Below are positions 1 through 5,716 of a stretch of 10,481 bases of DNA, one piece after another (the stretch's first letter is position 1; every line of letters starts with the position of its first letter). Made by a program: the position numbers and the translations under genes. Origin of the DNA: Candidatus Borrarchaeota archaeon. GTDB taxonomy: Archaea > Asgardarchaeota > Sifarchaeia > Borrarchaeales > Borrarchaeaceae. The notes beneath the pieces are model-generated. The model had not been told where the DNA came from, ran no database searches, and was given only the letters and a program-made list of their open reading frames with translations. The stretch is taken from contig JAEORY010000102.1 in NCBI GenBank assembly GCA_016840645.1, forward strand, positions 1 to 10,481. The letters are read 5' to 3'.

Positions 1-831
1 GTCCATACACTTACCTGCGCATTCCTTGTAGAATTTTTTACCAGTTGCCGAACTTTCTAAATTGCCTAATCCCTCATTCGCCAGACCATCAGTGAGCAAA
101 ATCAGTCGTCCACCACCATCAACCCTTCCTAGAAGAGTTATCCCTCCTAAGAGAGCTGGGCCCAGAGAAGTGTAATTTGTAGGAGTAAGTTGAGAGACTG
201 TATTGATCCATTTTTCAGCTGTGTCAGAAATGGGTGCAAAATCGAGTTTTGTTTTAGTAAACGCTTTTTCAATTCCCTTTATTGAATGGAGTACATCTCC
301 TTCTAATTCAAGGACTTTTTCGCCGTTTGCATTGAAGAGAAACACTTCTGTGCTAAAAGCTATTAAACTAAAACGAGAATATGGAGCATTCAGCTTTAGA
401 TCTTTTAGTGATTGAATTAGAGAGTGTTTAACCGCTTCTAACTTGCCATCGTCCATGGAACCCGAGACATCAATGACCGCAGCAATATTTTCTTTTGTTC
501 CTGCACCAATTTTTGTTTCTACTGTTATATCATCTTCTGGTTTCTTTTCAATGATCCATTCAATGTCATCTCCAATATCATCTGGTAATGTAACATCAGC
601 TGCGATAATATTTAGGGTTCCGCAAAATTCGCAATTCCAGCTGCGACCTAACTTGGTAGTCTCAATTAAACTGGCTTTAGTCAAAATACCTCCGCAACTT
701 GTGCAGACTACAGGAATTCCCTCAATGACCTTATCCTTCTTTTTCAAATCATGGAAGTCTAGACTTGTTACGTAGGGTAGTTTGGTTGTCTCTTTGCGTT
801 TCAGAACATTGCCAAAGCTTTTTTTAAACAA
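1..831 (-). CDS. Sec23/24-like zinc finger + vWA domain protein (partial, 3' end off window)
   Basis: The frame stays open to the left edge, giving 277 residues without the C-terminus. A treble-clef or ribbon-like zinc site is visible: C43-x2-C46 and, after about 20 residues, W65-N-C67-x2-C70 followed by GTLN. This spacing and the W-x-C-x2-C-x3-N signature are those of the Sec23/Sec24 zinc finger, which in COPII coats also directly precedes a vWA-fold 'trunk'. The vWA domain starts near residue 115 and has a complete metal-ion-dependent adhesion site: D121-V-S123-G-S125, T221 in TNYTS and D248 in LLTDG. Eukaryotic Sec23/24 have usually lost this site. The start is taken as TTG at 831 because AGAGGT lies 7 nt upstream; there is no in-frame ATG or GTG between that codon and an upstream TGA. 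No signal peptide is seen, so it is probably cytosolic. It could instead be a generic zinc-ribbon vWA protein unrelated to coats. The domains are certain, the Sec23/24 kinship is inference. Confidence 0.88.
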   Translation of the reverse strand, partial: MFKKSFGNVLKRKETTKLPYVTSLDFHDLKKKDKVIEGIPVVCTSCGGILTKASLIETTKLGRSWNCEFCGTLNIIAADVTLPDDIGDDIEWIIEKKPEDDITVETKIGAGTKENIAAVIDVSGSMDDGKLEAVKHSLIQSLKDLKLNAPYSRFSLIAFSTEVFLFNANGEKVLELEGDVLHSIKGIEKAFTKTKLDFAPISDTAEKWINTVSQLTPTNYTSLGPALLGGITLLGRVDGGGRLILLTDGLANEGLGNLESSATGKKFYKECAGKCMD

Positions 832-1118
832 TCTATTTACCTCTTTTTGTTTCTGATATTTAAACCTCGGTCAAACAGGTATTTTAATCCTCCTAAAATG
901 TTATGTAATTAAAGAGTGCCTCTAAAAAACACATTGAAGTCGCTCTTTTAGCTCGTTGATGATCTTTTTCTCTCACGTTCTATATCTTGCAACAAACTCT
1001 TATGTGAACGTGCACGAAACATTCAAAAATCGATACGTTACTTTTGAGATGGTTAAGATCTATTATTCAGAGATTCGTTAAAAAAACGTAGCTAAATAGA
1101 CTCTGACGGGGACTCAAA
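832..1118. promoter_or_regulatory. Divergent intergenic region between the vWA gene and thrC
   Basis: No coding frame is supported in these 287 bases. On the minus strand a purine-rich AGGAGG followed by ATTAAAATA (about 876-894) could be a BRE/TATA pair, placing a transcript start shortly before the TTG at 831. For thrC the best TATA-like stretch is TTAAAAAAAC (1078-1087), about 32-41 nt before the ATG, preceding a weak ribosome site (ACGGGG). An inverted repeat CACGTTC (974-980) / GAACGTG (1006-1012) sits between them and could be an operator or chance. All promoter calls here are by eye. Confidence 0.35.
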
Positions 1119-2477
1119 ATGATAATGCTTCATTCTACTAATCGTAACGCTCCGAATGTGAATTTCAAGGAAGCAATCCTTAAAGGACAAGCCCCTGATA
1201 AAGGGCTGTACATGCTGGATGAAATTCCTACACTAAACGACGAAGAAGTCTTTTCATTCCGCAATTTAGAATTACCGCAAATTGCGTATAAGGTCCTTTC
1301 AAAAATTATTGGCGATTTAATCCCTAAAAAACAACTGGAAAGCATCATAAATAGGGCCTTAAATTTTGAAATTCCTATACGACATGTTAGCAATCACGAT
1401 TACATGATGTATATAGACCAAGGGCCGACGTGTAGTTTTAAAGATGTTGGAGCAAGAATGCTAGCTAGGTTGATGGAATATTTTCTTGAAGTGGTGGAAA
1501 AAAAGGAAGTTACAATTATCACGGCAACGAGCGGTGACACAGGAGGAGCGGTTGCTCAAGCTTTTTACGAAATGAACCGAATTAAGGTCATTGTACTGTA
1601 CCCAAAGAATGAAGTAAGTAACCTGCAAAGAAAACAGATGACTACTCTAGGAAAGAATGTCACTGCAATAGGAATAAGTGGAACGTTTGACGATTGTCAA
1701 AGATTTGCAAAAATTGCTTTCGCAGATAAGGATCTAGAGCATCTTAATTTAACATCAGCAAATTCAATTAATTTTGGACGACTTTTACCACAAACACTAT
1801 ATTATTTTTTGGGATATTCCCGCGTAACTGAAGATTTAGGCGAGAAAGTTATTTTCTCTGTGCCTTCAGGAAATTTTGGAAATTTAGTAGGAGGTTTAAT
1901 TGCGTTTAGGATGGGATTGCCAGTTAAGAAATTTATCAGTGCTGTAAATGAAAATGACGAGTTTCCCCGCTATGTACGAAGTGGAAAATATCAAAAGGTT
2001 GAACCCTCAAAAAACTGTCTTTCTTCTGCAATGAATGTTGGTCACCCATCAAACCTTGCAAGGCTCATTGAAATGTATGGAGGTCAAATTGACGAGACAG
2101 GAATGGTTCATAAAGATCCTGATCTTGAGAGAATTCGCAATGATATATACGCGATCTCCGTAACTGATGAAGACACCAAAAAGGCAATTAAAGATTTTTA
2201 TAAGGTATACGCTAAAATTATTGAACCTCATGGTGCTGTTGGCTGGACAGCTCTTCAAGCGTATAGAAAAGAATCTCCAACAGATAGGGGGACCAAATCA
2301 ATCACAATAGAGACGGCACATCCTGCAAAATTTCCAGAAGCGATTGTTTCGCTGTTAAACATAACGCCGGAATTACCTCAAGCCTTAGAAATAATTAATA
2401 GAAAAAAAGAATTCCCTAATCCTGCAGAAATCAATACCTATGAAGATTTCAAAAAATATCTGCAAGTAAATTATTAA
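1119..2477 (+). CDS. thrC: Threonine synthase (PLP-dependent, long ThrC type)
   Basis: Converts O-phosphohomoserine and water to threonine and phosphate in the cytosol, the last step of threonine synthesis. It has 452 residues, against about 430 for the E. coli-type long form. The N-terminal part matches the family's opening (STNRNAPNVNFKEAILKGQAPDKGL). The PLP lysine is K108 in the context TCSFKDVGARM. The substrate/phosphate loop ATSGDTGGA is at 136-144, ISGTFDDCQ follows, the PLP-phosphate glycine loop is seen in SVPSGNFGN, and the long-form hallmark ETAHPAKFPEAI is near the C-terminus. All key residues are present, so the enzyme should be active. Start: ATG at 1119 or ATG at 1125 (two codons later); the homologous N-terminus (MLHSTNRN) slightly favours 1125. 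It stands alone, divergent from the vWA gene and convergent with the coiled-coil gene, with no other threonine-pathway gene nearby. Confidence 0.96.
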   Translation: MIMLHSTNRNAPNVNFKEAILKGQAPDKGLYMLDEIPTLNDEEVFSFRNLELPQIAYKVLSKIIGDLIPKKQLESIINRALNFEIPIRHVSNHDYMMYIDQGPTCSFKDVGARMLARLMEYFLEVVEKKEVTIITATSGDTGGAVAQAFYEMNRIKVIVLYPKNEVSNLQRKQMTTLGKNVTAIGISGTFDDCQRFAKIAFADKDLEHLNLTSANSINFGRLLPQTLYYFLGYSRVTEDLGEKVIFSVPSGNFGNLVGGLIAFRMGLPVKKFISAVNENDEFPRYVRSGKYQKVEPSKNCLSSAMNVGHPSNLARLIEMYGGQIDETGMVHKDPDLERIRNDIYAISVTDEDTKKAIKDFYKVYAKIIEPHGAVGWTALQAYRKESPTDRGTKSITIETAHPAKFPEAIVSLLNITPELPQALEIINRKKEFPNPAEINTYEDFKKYLQVNY

Positions 2478-2487
2478 AAAAATAAAT

Positions 2488-2502
2488 GCCGAAACGTTCG
2501 GC
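2488..2502. terminator. Bidirectional hairpin terminator between convergent genes
   Basis: Perfect stem GCCGAA (2488-2493) / TTCGGC (2497-2502) with loop ACG. On the plus strand it is followed by TTAGAAGATTTTTCTT. On the minus strand it is followed by ATTTATTTTTTT. It lies between the thrC stop (2477) and the stop of the coiled-coil gene (2503-2505), so it can serve both transcripts. Archaeal termination depends mainly on T-rich tracts, and both sides have one. Confidence 0.65.
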
Positions 2503-3171
2503 TTAGAAGATTTTTCTTACCAATTCTACGGTATCATTATCCATATCATACTTTACTAAGTTAGCACCCGCTAAATCATGGATCGAATGAAGAACAGCTG
2601 CAGGCTGGAAACCTCCCGCTTTCACGATCTCTTGTCGTGATAGTTGAGGTTTGTCACCATGAAGCATGAAAAGAATTCTCACATGTGGCTTACCTTGGAA
2701 GACCTCTTCGAGCAACACAATATATACACTTAGAATTTCTCGAATGTTTATTGCGTCGTCCTGCTTGGCAGATAGTTCTTGATACATTCCAGAGAGCTTT
2801 TTTAGTTGATCTTGCACCGCGAGATACTCTTCTTTCATTTTTGCATCTTCTGCTGCTGCTTTCTGTTTTGCATTCCGTAATTCTTCTAACTTAACGCTTA
2901 CTGCGTTTAGTTCATCATCTTTATTTTTAACTTCTTGTCTAGCAGATTCAACTTCCTGCTTAATTGACTCGATTTCTTGCTTTAATCGATTTTTCTCTTC
3001 TTCACTATTTCGAAACTCTGTATCTTTTTGTGCTGCTATGTTGTTCATTTCGTCGATTTTTTGGGTAAGTTCCATTACTTTCGTCTTATTTTCTTCATCA
3101 GCAATAGCGATAGATTTTTGTAAGGAATCCTTTAACTTCTCCAGAAGTTCTAATGATTCATTAAAACTCAT
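2503..3171 (-). CDS. Coiled-coil protein with C-terminal winged-helix-like domain, unknown function
   Basis: 222 residues, cytosolic, no signal or membrane segment. Residues about 4-138 are an almost uninterrupted heptad-type coiled coil rich in Glu, Lys and Gln (KLKDSLQ, LKQEIESIKQEVESARQEV, VKLEELRNAKQ). Residues about 143-222 have the alternation of a winged helix: a helix with ILFMLHGD, then LSRQEIVKAGGFQPAAVLHSIHDLAGANLVKYD, where a turn and recognition-type helix are followed by a two-strand wing (LVKYDMDNDTVELVRKI). The ATG at 3171 has GAGGGA about 6 nt upstream. It follows the three-helix membrane gene by 28 nt on the same strand and is probably co-transcribed with it, suggesting a cytoplasmic partner of a membrane protein. 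The winged helix could bind DNA or, as in ESCRT-II-like proteins, another protein. I do not recognise a named family. Confidence 0.85.
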   Translation of the reverse strand: MSFNESLELLEKLKDSLQKSIAIADEENKTKVMELTQKIDEMNNIAAQKDTEFRNSEEEKNRLKQEIESIKQEVESARQEVKNKDDELNAVSVKLEELRNAKQKAAAEDAKMKEEYLAVQDQLKKLSGMYQELSAKQDDAINIREILSVYIVLLEEVFQGKPHVRILFMLHGDKPQLSRQEIVKAGGFQPAAVLHSIHDLAGANLVKYDMDNDTVELVRKIF

Positions 3172-3199
3172 AAGACATCCCTCTCAAACCCAAAGATGT

Positions 3200-3523
3200 T
3201 TATAGCACGAATATGAAAGATAGACTGAACAGAAATATGCCAAAAATCCATGCGACAATCCAATATTTCAAAATAGTTCGTTGATCTTCTTCTGGCGACT
3301 CTATCGTTCGTAGTCGTAATGCGAGCGTTACAATCATCAAGTATAGAAGTATCCAAATGGACATAAACACATCGATAGTAATATTAGTTCCTACGAGTAC
3401 AAGTGCAAGTGCGATATCTATTACTAGAAGCACCCCAAGGGAAATAAAAGTCACGTCCATTACTTTTGCATATTTTGGTTGTGCCTCCCAATTTTTCCGT
3501 AACCTTCCGAAAGTGCTTGACAT
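3200..3523 (-). CDS. Small membrane protein with three predicted helices, unknown function
   Basis: 107 residues. Hydrophobic segments lie at about 22-44 (FISLGVLLVIDIALALVLV), 49-70 (ITIDVFMSIWILLYLMIVTLAL) and 86-107 (KYWIVAWIFGIFLFSLSFIF), with a positively charged N-terminus (RLRKNW) and a charged loop LRLRTIESPEEDQR between helices two and three. The ATG at 3523 has a strong ribosome site, GAGGTGG, 4 nt upstream, so translation should be efficient. A TATA-like TTTTTAAA (about 3562-3569) lies at a suitable distance for a transcript start near 3538. It is the first gene of a pair with the coiled-coil/winged-helix gene. No family is recognised. Confidence 0.82.
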   Translation of the reverse strand: MSSTFGRLRKNWEAQPKYAKVMDVTFISLGVLLVIDIALALVLVGTNITIDVFMSIWILLYLMIVTLALRLRTIESPEEDQRTILKYWIVAWIFGIFLFSLSFIFVL

Positions 3524-3560
3524 ATTTCCACCTCTTTATTGACCATCTACACAATTCTAA

Positions 3561-3570
3561 TTTAAAAATA
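3561..3570 (-). promoter_or_regulatory. TATA-like element for the membrane protein/coiled-coil operon
   Basis: Read on the minus strand this is TATTTTTAAA. A start of transcription about 26 nt downstream (near 3538) would leave a short leader carrying GAGGTGG before the ATG at 3523. Judged by eye only. Confidence 0.4.
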
Positions 3571-3703
3571 ATACGCAGAGTTTTAGAAATGTGATTCTTT
3601 AACCATGAATTTTGGAAAACAGACTCTATAATTATATTATCAATTAAAAAGCATGCCAAACAAAAATAGTTAATCCCTACTATTCGTTTATTAAAAGAAG
3701 ATA

Positions 3704-3769
3704 TAAAAGGGGTGCATTCCCCTCCGTCACTTTCCTCCAGAAGTTTATAAGGAAAGATCACCCGTTTTA
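3704..3769 (-). ncRNA. Candidate SECIS element (eukaryote/Loki-like) in the 3' UTR of the selenoprotein gene
   Basis: Minus-strand RNA, starting about 28 nt after the TAG stop at 3789. A 5' core UGAU (3760-3757) and a 3' core UGAC (3729-3726) face each other, giving tandem sheared G-A/A-G pairs as in the eukaryotic SECIS quartet. Between them is an 8-bp helix, CUUUCCUU (3756-3749) with GAGGAAAG (3737-3730), and an 11-nt apical loop starting AUAAAC. The spacing UGA-N11-AA resembles the eukaryotic pattern. A lower helix can form from UAAAA-C-GGG (3769-3761) with CCC-C-UUUUA (3712-3704), one C-C mismatch, but leaves a large one-sided bulge; a local GGGG/CCCC hairpin (3722-3709) competes. Core and upper helix are convincing, the lower helix is not. 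No folding program was run. Confidence 0.55.
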
Positions 3770-3788
3770 GATTATAATCAGATTATAT

Positions 3789-4157
3789 CTAGCAACTACC
3801 ATATCCGGCTCTCACGGGTCGGCTAACGCCAACAATAAACAATTCTTTTAAGCTCCAATTACCACGAACATCAAGTCGCACGTTATTAGGAAGGTATGAT
3901 TCTACTCTTGGTCCCCTATATATATTATGCCCATTATATTTCCCTACAACGATAAACTGTTTGTGCTGCTGTATTTTAGCTTCGTCAACGAGACCTGCTT
4001 CAGGAGAAATAAAAGATCCCGATCAAGATGATGAAACGTTGAGCCAAAGAACTAGTGCAACTTTAGTTTCATTATGTTGCTTTATTTGTTCTGAGAGCCA
4101 TTGTGTTGCCTTATCAGTTAAAGAAACCTCTATTAGAGCCACCTCACTATGTTTCAT
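3789..4157 (-). CDS. HesB/IscA-like 'CC/Se motif' selenoprotein, in-frame TGA read as Sec45
   Basis: The frame from ATG 4157 to TAG 3789 holds 123 codons with one internal TGA (4025-4023, codon 45). Read as Sec (U) it gives 122 residues: an N-terminal strand and helix EVSLTDKATQWLSEQIKQ, a hydrophobic strand VALVLWLNV, then SSSUSGSFISPE, then FIVVGKYNGHNIYRGPRVESYLPNNV, and a closing strand pair RLDVRGNWSLKELFIVGV, ending GYGSC. This is the order of small HesB/IscA-like proteins, where the segment after the second strand carries GCSG, CC or CU; a HesB-like selenoprotein family is known in prokaryotes. TGA falls exactly on the redox position, and the 77 codons after it stay protein-like. The start is uncertain: ATG 4172 is also in frame, neither ATG has a ribosome site, but GAGGTGG (4145-4139) lies 5 nt before an ATA codon (4133) where relatives typically begin. 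TGA is a normal stop elsewhere (GNAT gene). The alternative is a pseudogene. Confidence 0.72.
4023..4025 (-). other. Putative selenocysteine codon (TGA) in the HesB-like gene
   Basis: Codon 45 of the frame starting at 4157. Flanking residues are VSSS before and SGSF after. In archaea UGA is recoded by a SECIS in the untranslated region, here the candidate about 263 nt downstream. No other in-frame stop interrupts this gene. Confidence 0.68.
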
Positions 4158-4210
4158 GTTTGTAATTATCATGATTATGATGTTGTTATATCAATGGTCT
4201 CGTCTTAGTG

Positions 4211-4256
4211 ATTAAAAGGTGACGAATCTGGCAACATCAAGATCCATTTTCGTCAC
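4211..4256 (-). terminator. Inverted repeat with T-rich tail after the secreted-protein gene
   Basis: Perfect 8-bp arms GTGACGAA (4219-4226) and TTCGTCAC (4249-4256) enclose 22 bases. Read on the minus strand, the repeat is followed by CCTTTTAAT, so it may end the transcript of the gene whose stop is at 4292. The CTTTTAAT stretch could at the same time be a TATA element for the selenoprotein gene (a start near 4190 would give a short leader). An operator role is equally possible. Confidence 0.4.
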
Positions 4257-4291
4257 GTCTCTCTAATTAACTATTTAATGCCTCTTTTCTG

Positions 4292-4870
4292 CTACAATGG
4301 ATATGTTTCACTCCATTCGAAATCTGTGTCAAATTGCGCTTGCGTGAGTTCCCCATCAATTTCGAAGACAACACAATAAAAACGATTTCCGCCCTGAGAA
4401 GGTTTTTCATCTTCCCATCTATCAATTTTAAAGGAACTCATAAACAAAGTGTCGTTAAGTTTGATACGAAGTACTATTTTGTAATCTCCACCAACAGTGA
4501 ATGTATATTTAATGTTTAAAAATTCACCTTGAGTGCTTGTAAGCCTTACTGTTACAGGGCCACTTTGAAGAAGAAGTTGGTTTCTAAATTCATCGTTTTG
4601 ATCGTTGTCTATGCTTAGATCATAGTTACCAGAATAATCAGCATCGAAGTATTCAATGATCTTCTGAAAATGTATATATTCAAAGTTAAGTTCCGTTTCA
4701 ATATGCGGATCAAAGTAGAAATAAGGCTGATTTCTTGAATAATAGAAAACAAATGTATCCATTGGATAACGATTGGAGTCAGCAATTAGTCTATCATTGA
4801 TGGCAAATGCTGGTACGCTTAAAGATAAGAGAAAAATTAACAAAAATAGAGCAGGTATATTTTTTTTCAT
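4292..4870 (-). CDS. Secreted or lipid-free exported protein, unknown function
   Basis: 192 residues with a clear Sec signal peptide: KK at 2-3, a hydrophobic core (IPALFLLIFLLSLSV) and a likely cleavage after A23 (PAFA/IND). The mature part is aromatic and acidic, probably all-beta: FVFYYSRNQPYFYF (40-53), VTVRLTSTQGEFLNIKYTFTVGGDYKIVLRIKL (106-138, a beta-sandwich-like pattern), and an acidic C-terminus. At 76-84 the segment DADYSGNYD resembles the start of an EF-hand/dockerin calcium loop (D1, D3, S5, G6), but the acidic residue at loop position 12 is missing, so calcium binding is only a possibility. The ATG at 4870 has AGGGGG about 8 nt upstream, and TTATAAAT (4963-4970) may be its TATA box. 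No downstream partner is close enough to be an obvious operon. No family recognised. Confidence 0.8.
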   Translation of the reverse strand: MKKNIPALFLLIFLLSLSVPAFAINDRLIADSNRYPMDTFVFYYSRNQPYFYFDPHIETELNFEYIHFQKIIEYFDADYSGNYDLSIDNDQNDEFRNQLLLQSGPVTVRLTSTQGEFLNIKYTFTVGGDYKIVLRIKLNDTLFMSSFKIDRWEDEKPSQGGNRFYCVVFEIDGELTQAQFDTDFEWSETYPL

Positions 4871-5155
4871 ATATATTGCCCCCTACAGTATGTGGAACTT
4901 CTCTTTCTTATTTTCATCTGTTTCTATCTTGAGAGGTTTGTGCTAATTATCTCTGTGCATATATTTATAACTAACTAGCGGATGCCCACCAACACGTAGG
5001 GGGATATATATTAACATTTATTCTCTTTTGATAGAAAAATAGAGTCGCATAGCTTGGTTTTGATATTTTCAAATAATCTCTTGCGCGACTTTTCAAAAAT
5101 GAAGCGTACTATCTCAGTCTACACTCTGAGACTAACGGTAAATCAATTTTAAATA
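4871..5155. other. Intergenic stretch: promoter of the secreted-protein gene and two inverted repeats
   Basis: No supported gene. It holds a TATA-like TTATAAAT (minus, 4963-4970). It also holds inverted repeat AGTCGC (5043-5048) / GCGACT (5085-5090), and a hairpin TCTCAG (5112-5117) / CTGAGA (5126-5131) with an 8-nt loop. The hairpin lies about 25 nt past the stop of the 64-residue gene and may end its transcript, although the T-rich run follows only after about ten bases. Confidence 0.4.
5112..5131 (-). terminator. Possible terminator hairpin of the CxxC gene
   Basis: 6-bp perfect stem TCTCAG/CTGAGA, loop of 8 bases. Read on the minus strand it is downstream of the stop at 5156 and is followed within about 12 bases by CATTTTTGAAAAG. 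An alternative pairing AGTCT/AGACT overlaps it. Confidence 0.35.
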
Positions 5156-5350
5156 CTATCTTTGAAAAACAGTTTCTCGGCGTACAGATCCATTGCAATC
5201 AATTTTTAGGGATAACATATGGTCACCGTGATCTAATGATTTTGTAAACAGTCCTCCATTTTCTAAAGCGTGGTTTATGTCCTCTTGTGAGAAGGGGATC
5301 ATTTCTAATCGTTTACATTTTTCACAATAGTTCATCGCAAATTTGTCCAT
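5156..5350 (-). CDS. Small CxxC protein (64 aa), unknown function
   Basis: 64 residues with one CxxC pair (C9-E-K-C12) near the N-terminus, a third Cys at about 52, and a C-terminal HGDHMLSLKIDCNGSVRRE. Short archaeal proteins with a CPxCG-type knuckle followed by a 'HGDHxLxVxxDxNGxVR' hairpin are familiar to me from several archaea, where they are of unknown function; this is recall, not a search. A metal site may use the CxxC with His residues (DHGDH) or a partner. Start: ATG at 5350 has no good ribosome site. A TATA-like GGTATAAAG (about 5358-5366) is placed so that a leaderless transcript would begin at the in-frame ATG at 5335 (residue 6, MNYCEKCK), so the true protein may be 59 residues. 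Isolated gene. Confidence 0.72.
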   Translation of the reverse strand: MDKFAMNYCEKCKRLEMIPFSQEDINHALENGGLFTKSLDHGDHMLSLKIDCNGSVRRETVFQR

Positions 5351-5716
5351 CTTTAATCATCTTTATACCGTTGATCTAATAGCAGTATCATTCCTGTGTC
5401 ATTTTTTACAATAATTATTCATAAACCTAAGTAAAACGGCAAAAACCGCATTGAAGCAATGTTGTTTCCTTGTAGTTATTTCGTTAACAGATCTTCCAAT
5501 CACGTATTTAAAAATCGTATTTAAAGTCAGCGAATTCTATATGCTCATTCCATGTTACGAAAAACCACTTGAATCAAGTAATTATCCAAACCATAGTTAT
5601 CAGAAGTCAATGCTGGTGATGAAAAAATTCATTTCTTTCAAGATACAATGTATGTAGAGAACTTGATGATTTTTACATAATTTATTCTATATAGCTATTT
5701 GGTCTGGACGGATTCT
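5351..5716. other. AT-rich gene-free stretch before the GNAT gene
   Basis: 366 bases with no convincing gene. Forward and reverse frames are either very short or look random; a 68-codon forward frame at 5451-5657 has no ribosome site and no recognisable protein features. It contains the promoter of the CxxC gene on the left, a tiny hairpin CATTG-AAG-CAATG (5449-5461), and on the right a TATA-like TCTATATA (5686-5693) placed for a leaderless start at 5717. Confidence 0.5.

Noticed and set aside
203..775. Two forward frames (203-415 and 443-775)
   Set aside because: Antisense shadows of the zinc finger-vWA gene, whose frame runs through the left edge.
3384..3761. Minus-strand 125-codon frame
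   Set aside because: Overlaps the three-helix membrane gene in another frame and the SECIS region; no ribosome site and random-looking composition.
3789..4157. Reading the TGA-containing gene as a pseudogene, or TGA as Trp
   Set aside because: Only one stop, no frameshift, and the stop sits on the redox position with a SECIS-like fold downstream. TGA as Trp is unlikely because other genes here (GNAT, upstream DUF3786-like copy) end in TGA. A pseudogene cannot be fully excluded.
3961..4215. Forward 84-codon frame (Cys-rich start, hydrophobic end)
   Set aside because: It lies antisense to the HesB-like frame, has no ribosome site, and its composition is that of a shadow frame. The reverse frame gives a recognisable protein if TGA is read as Sec.
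5451..5657. Forward 68-codon frame
   Set aside because: No ribosome site or promoter, no recognisable motif, lies in an AT-rich gene-free stretch.
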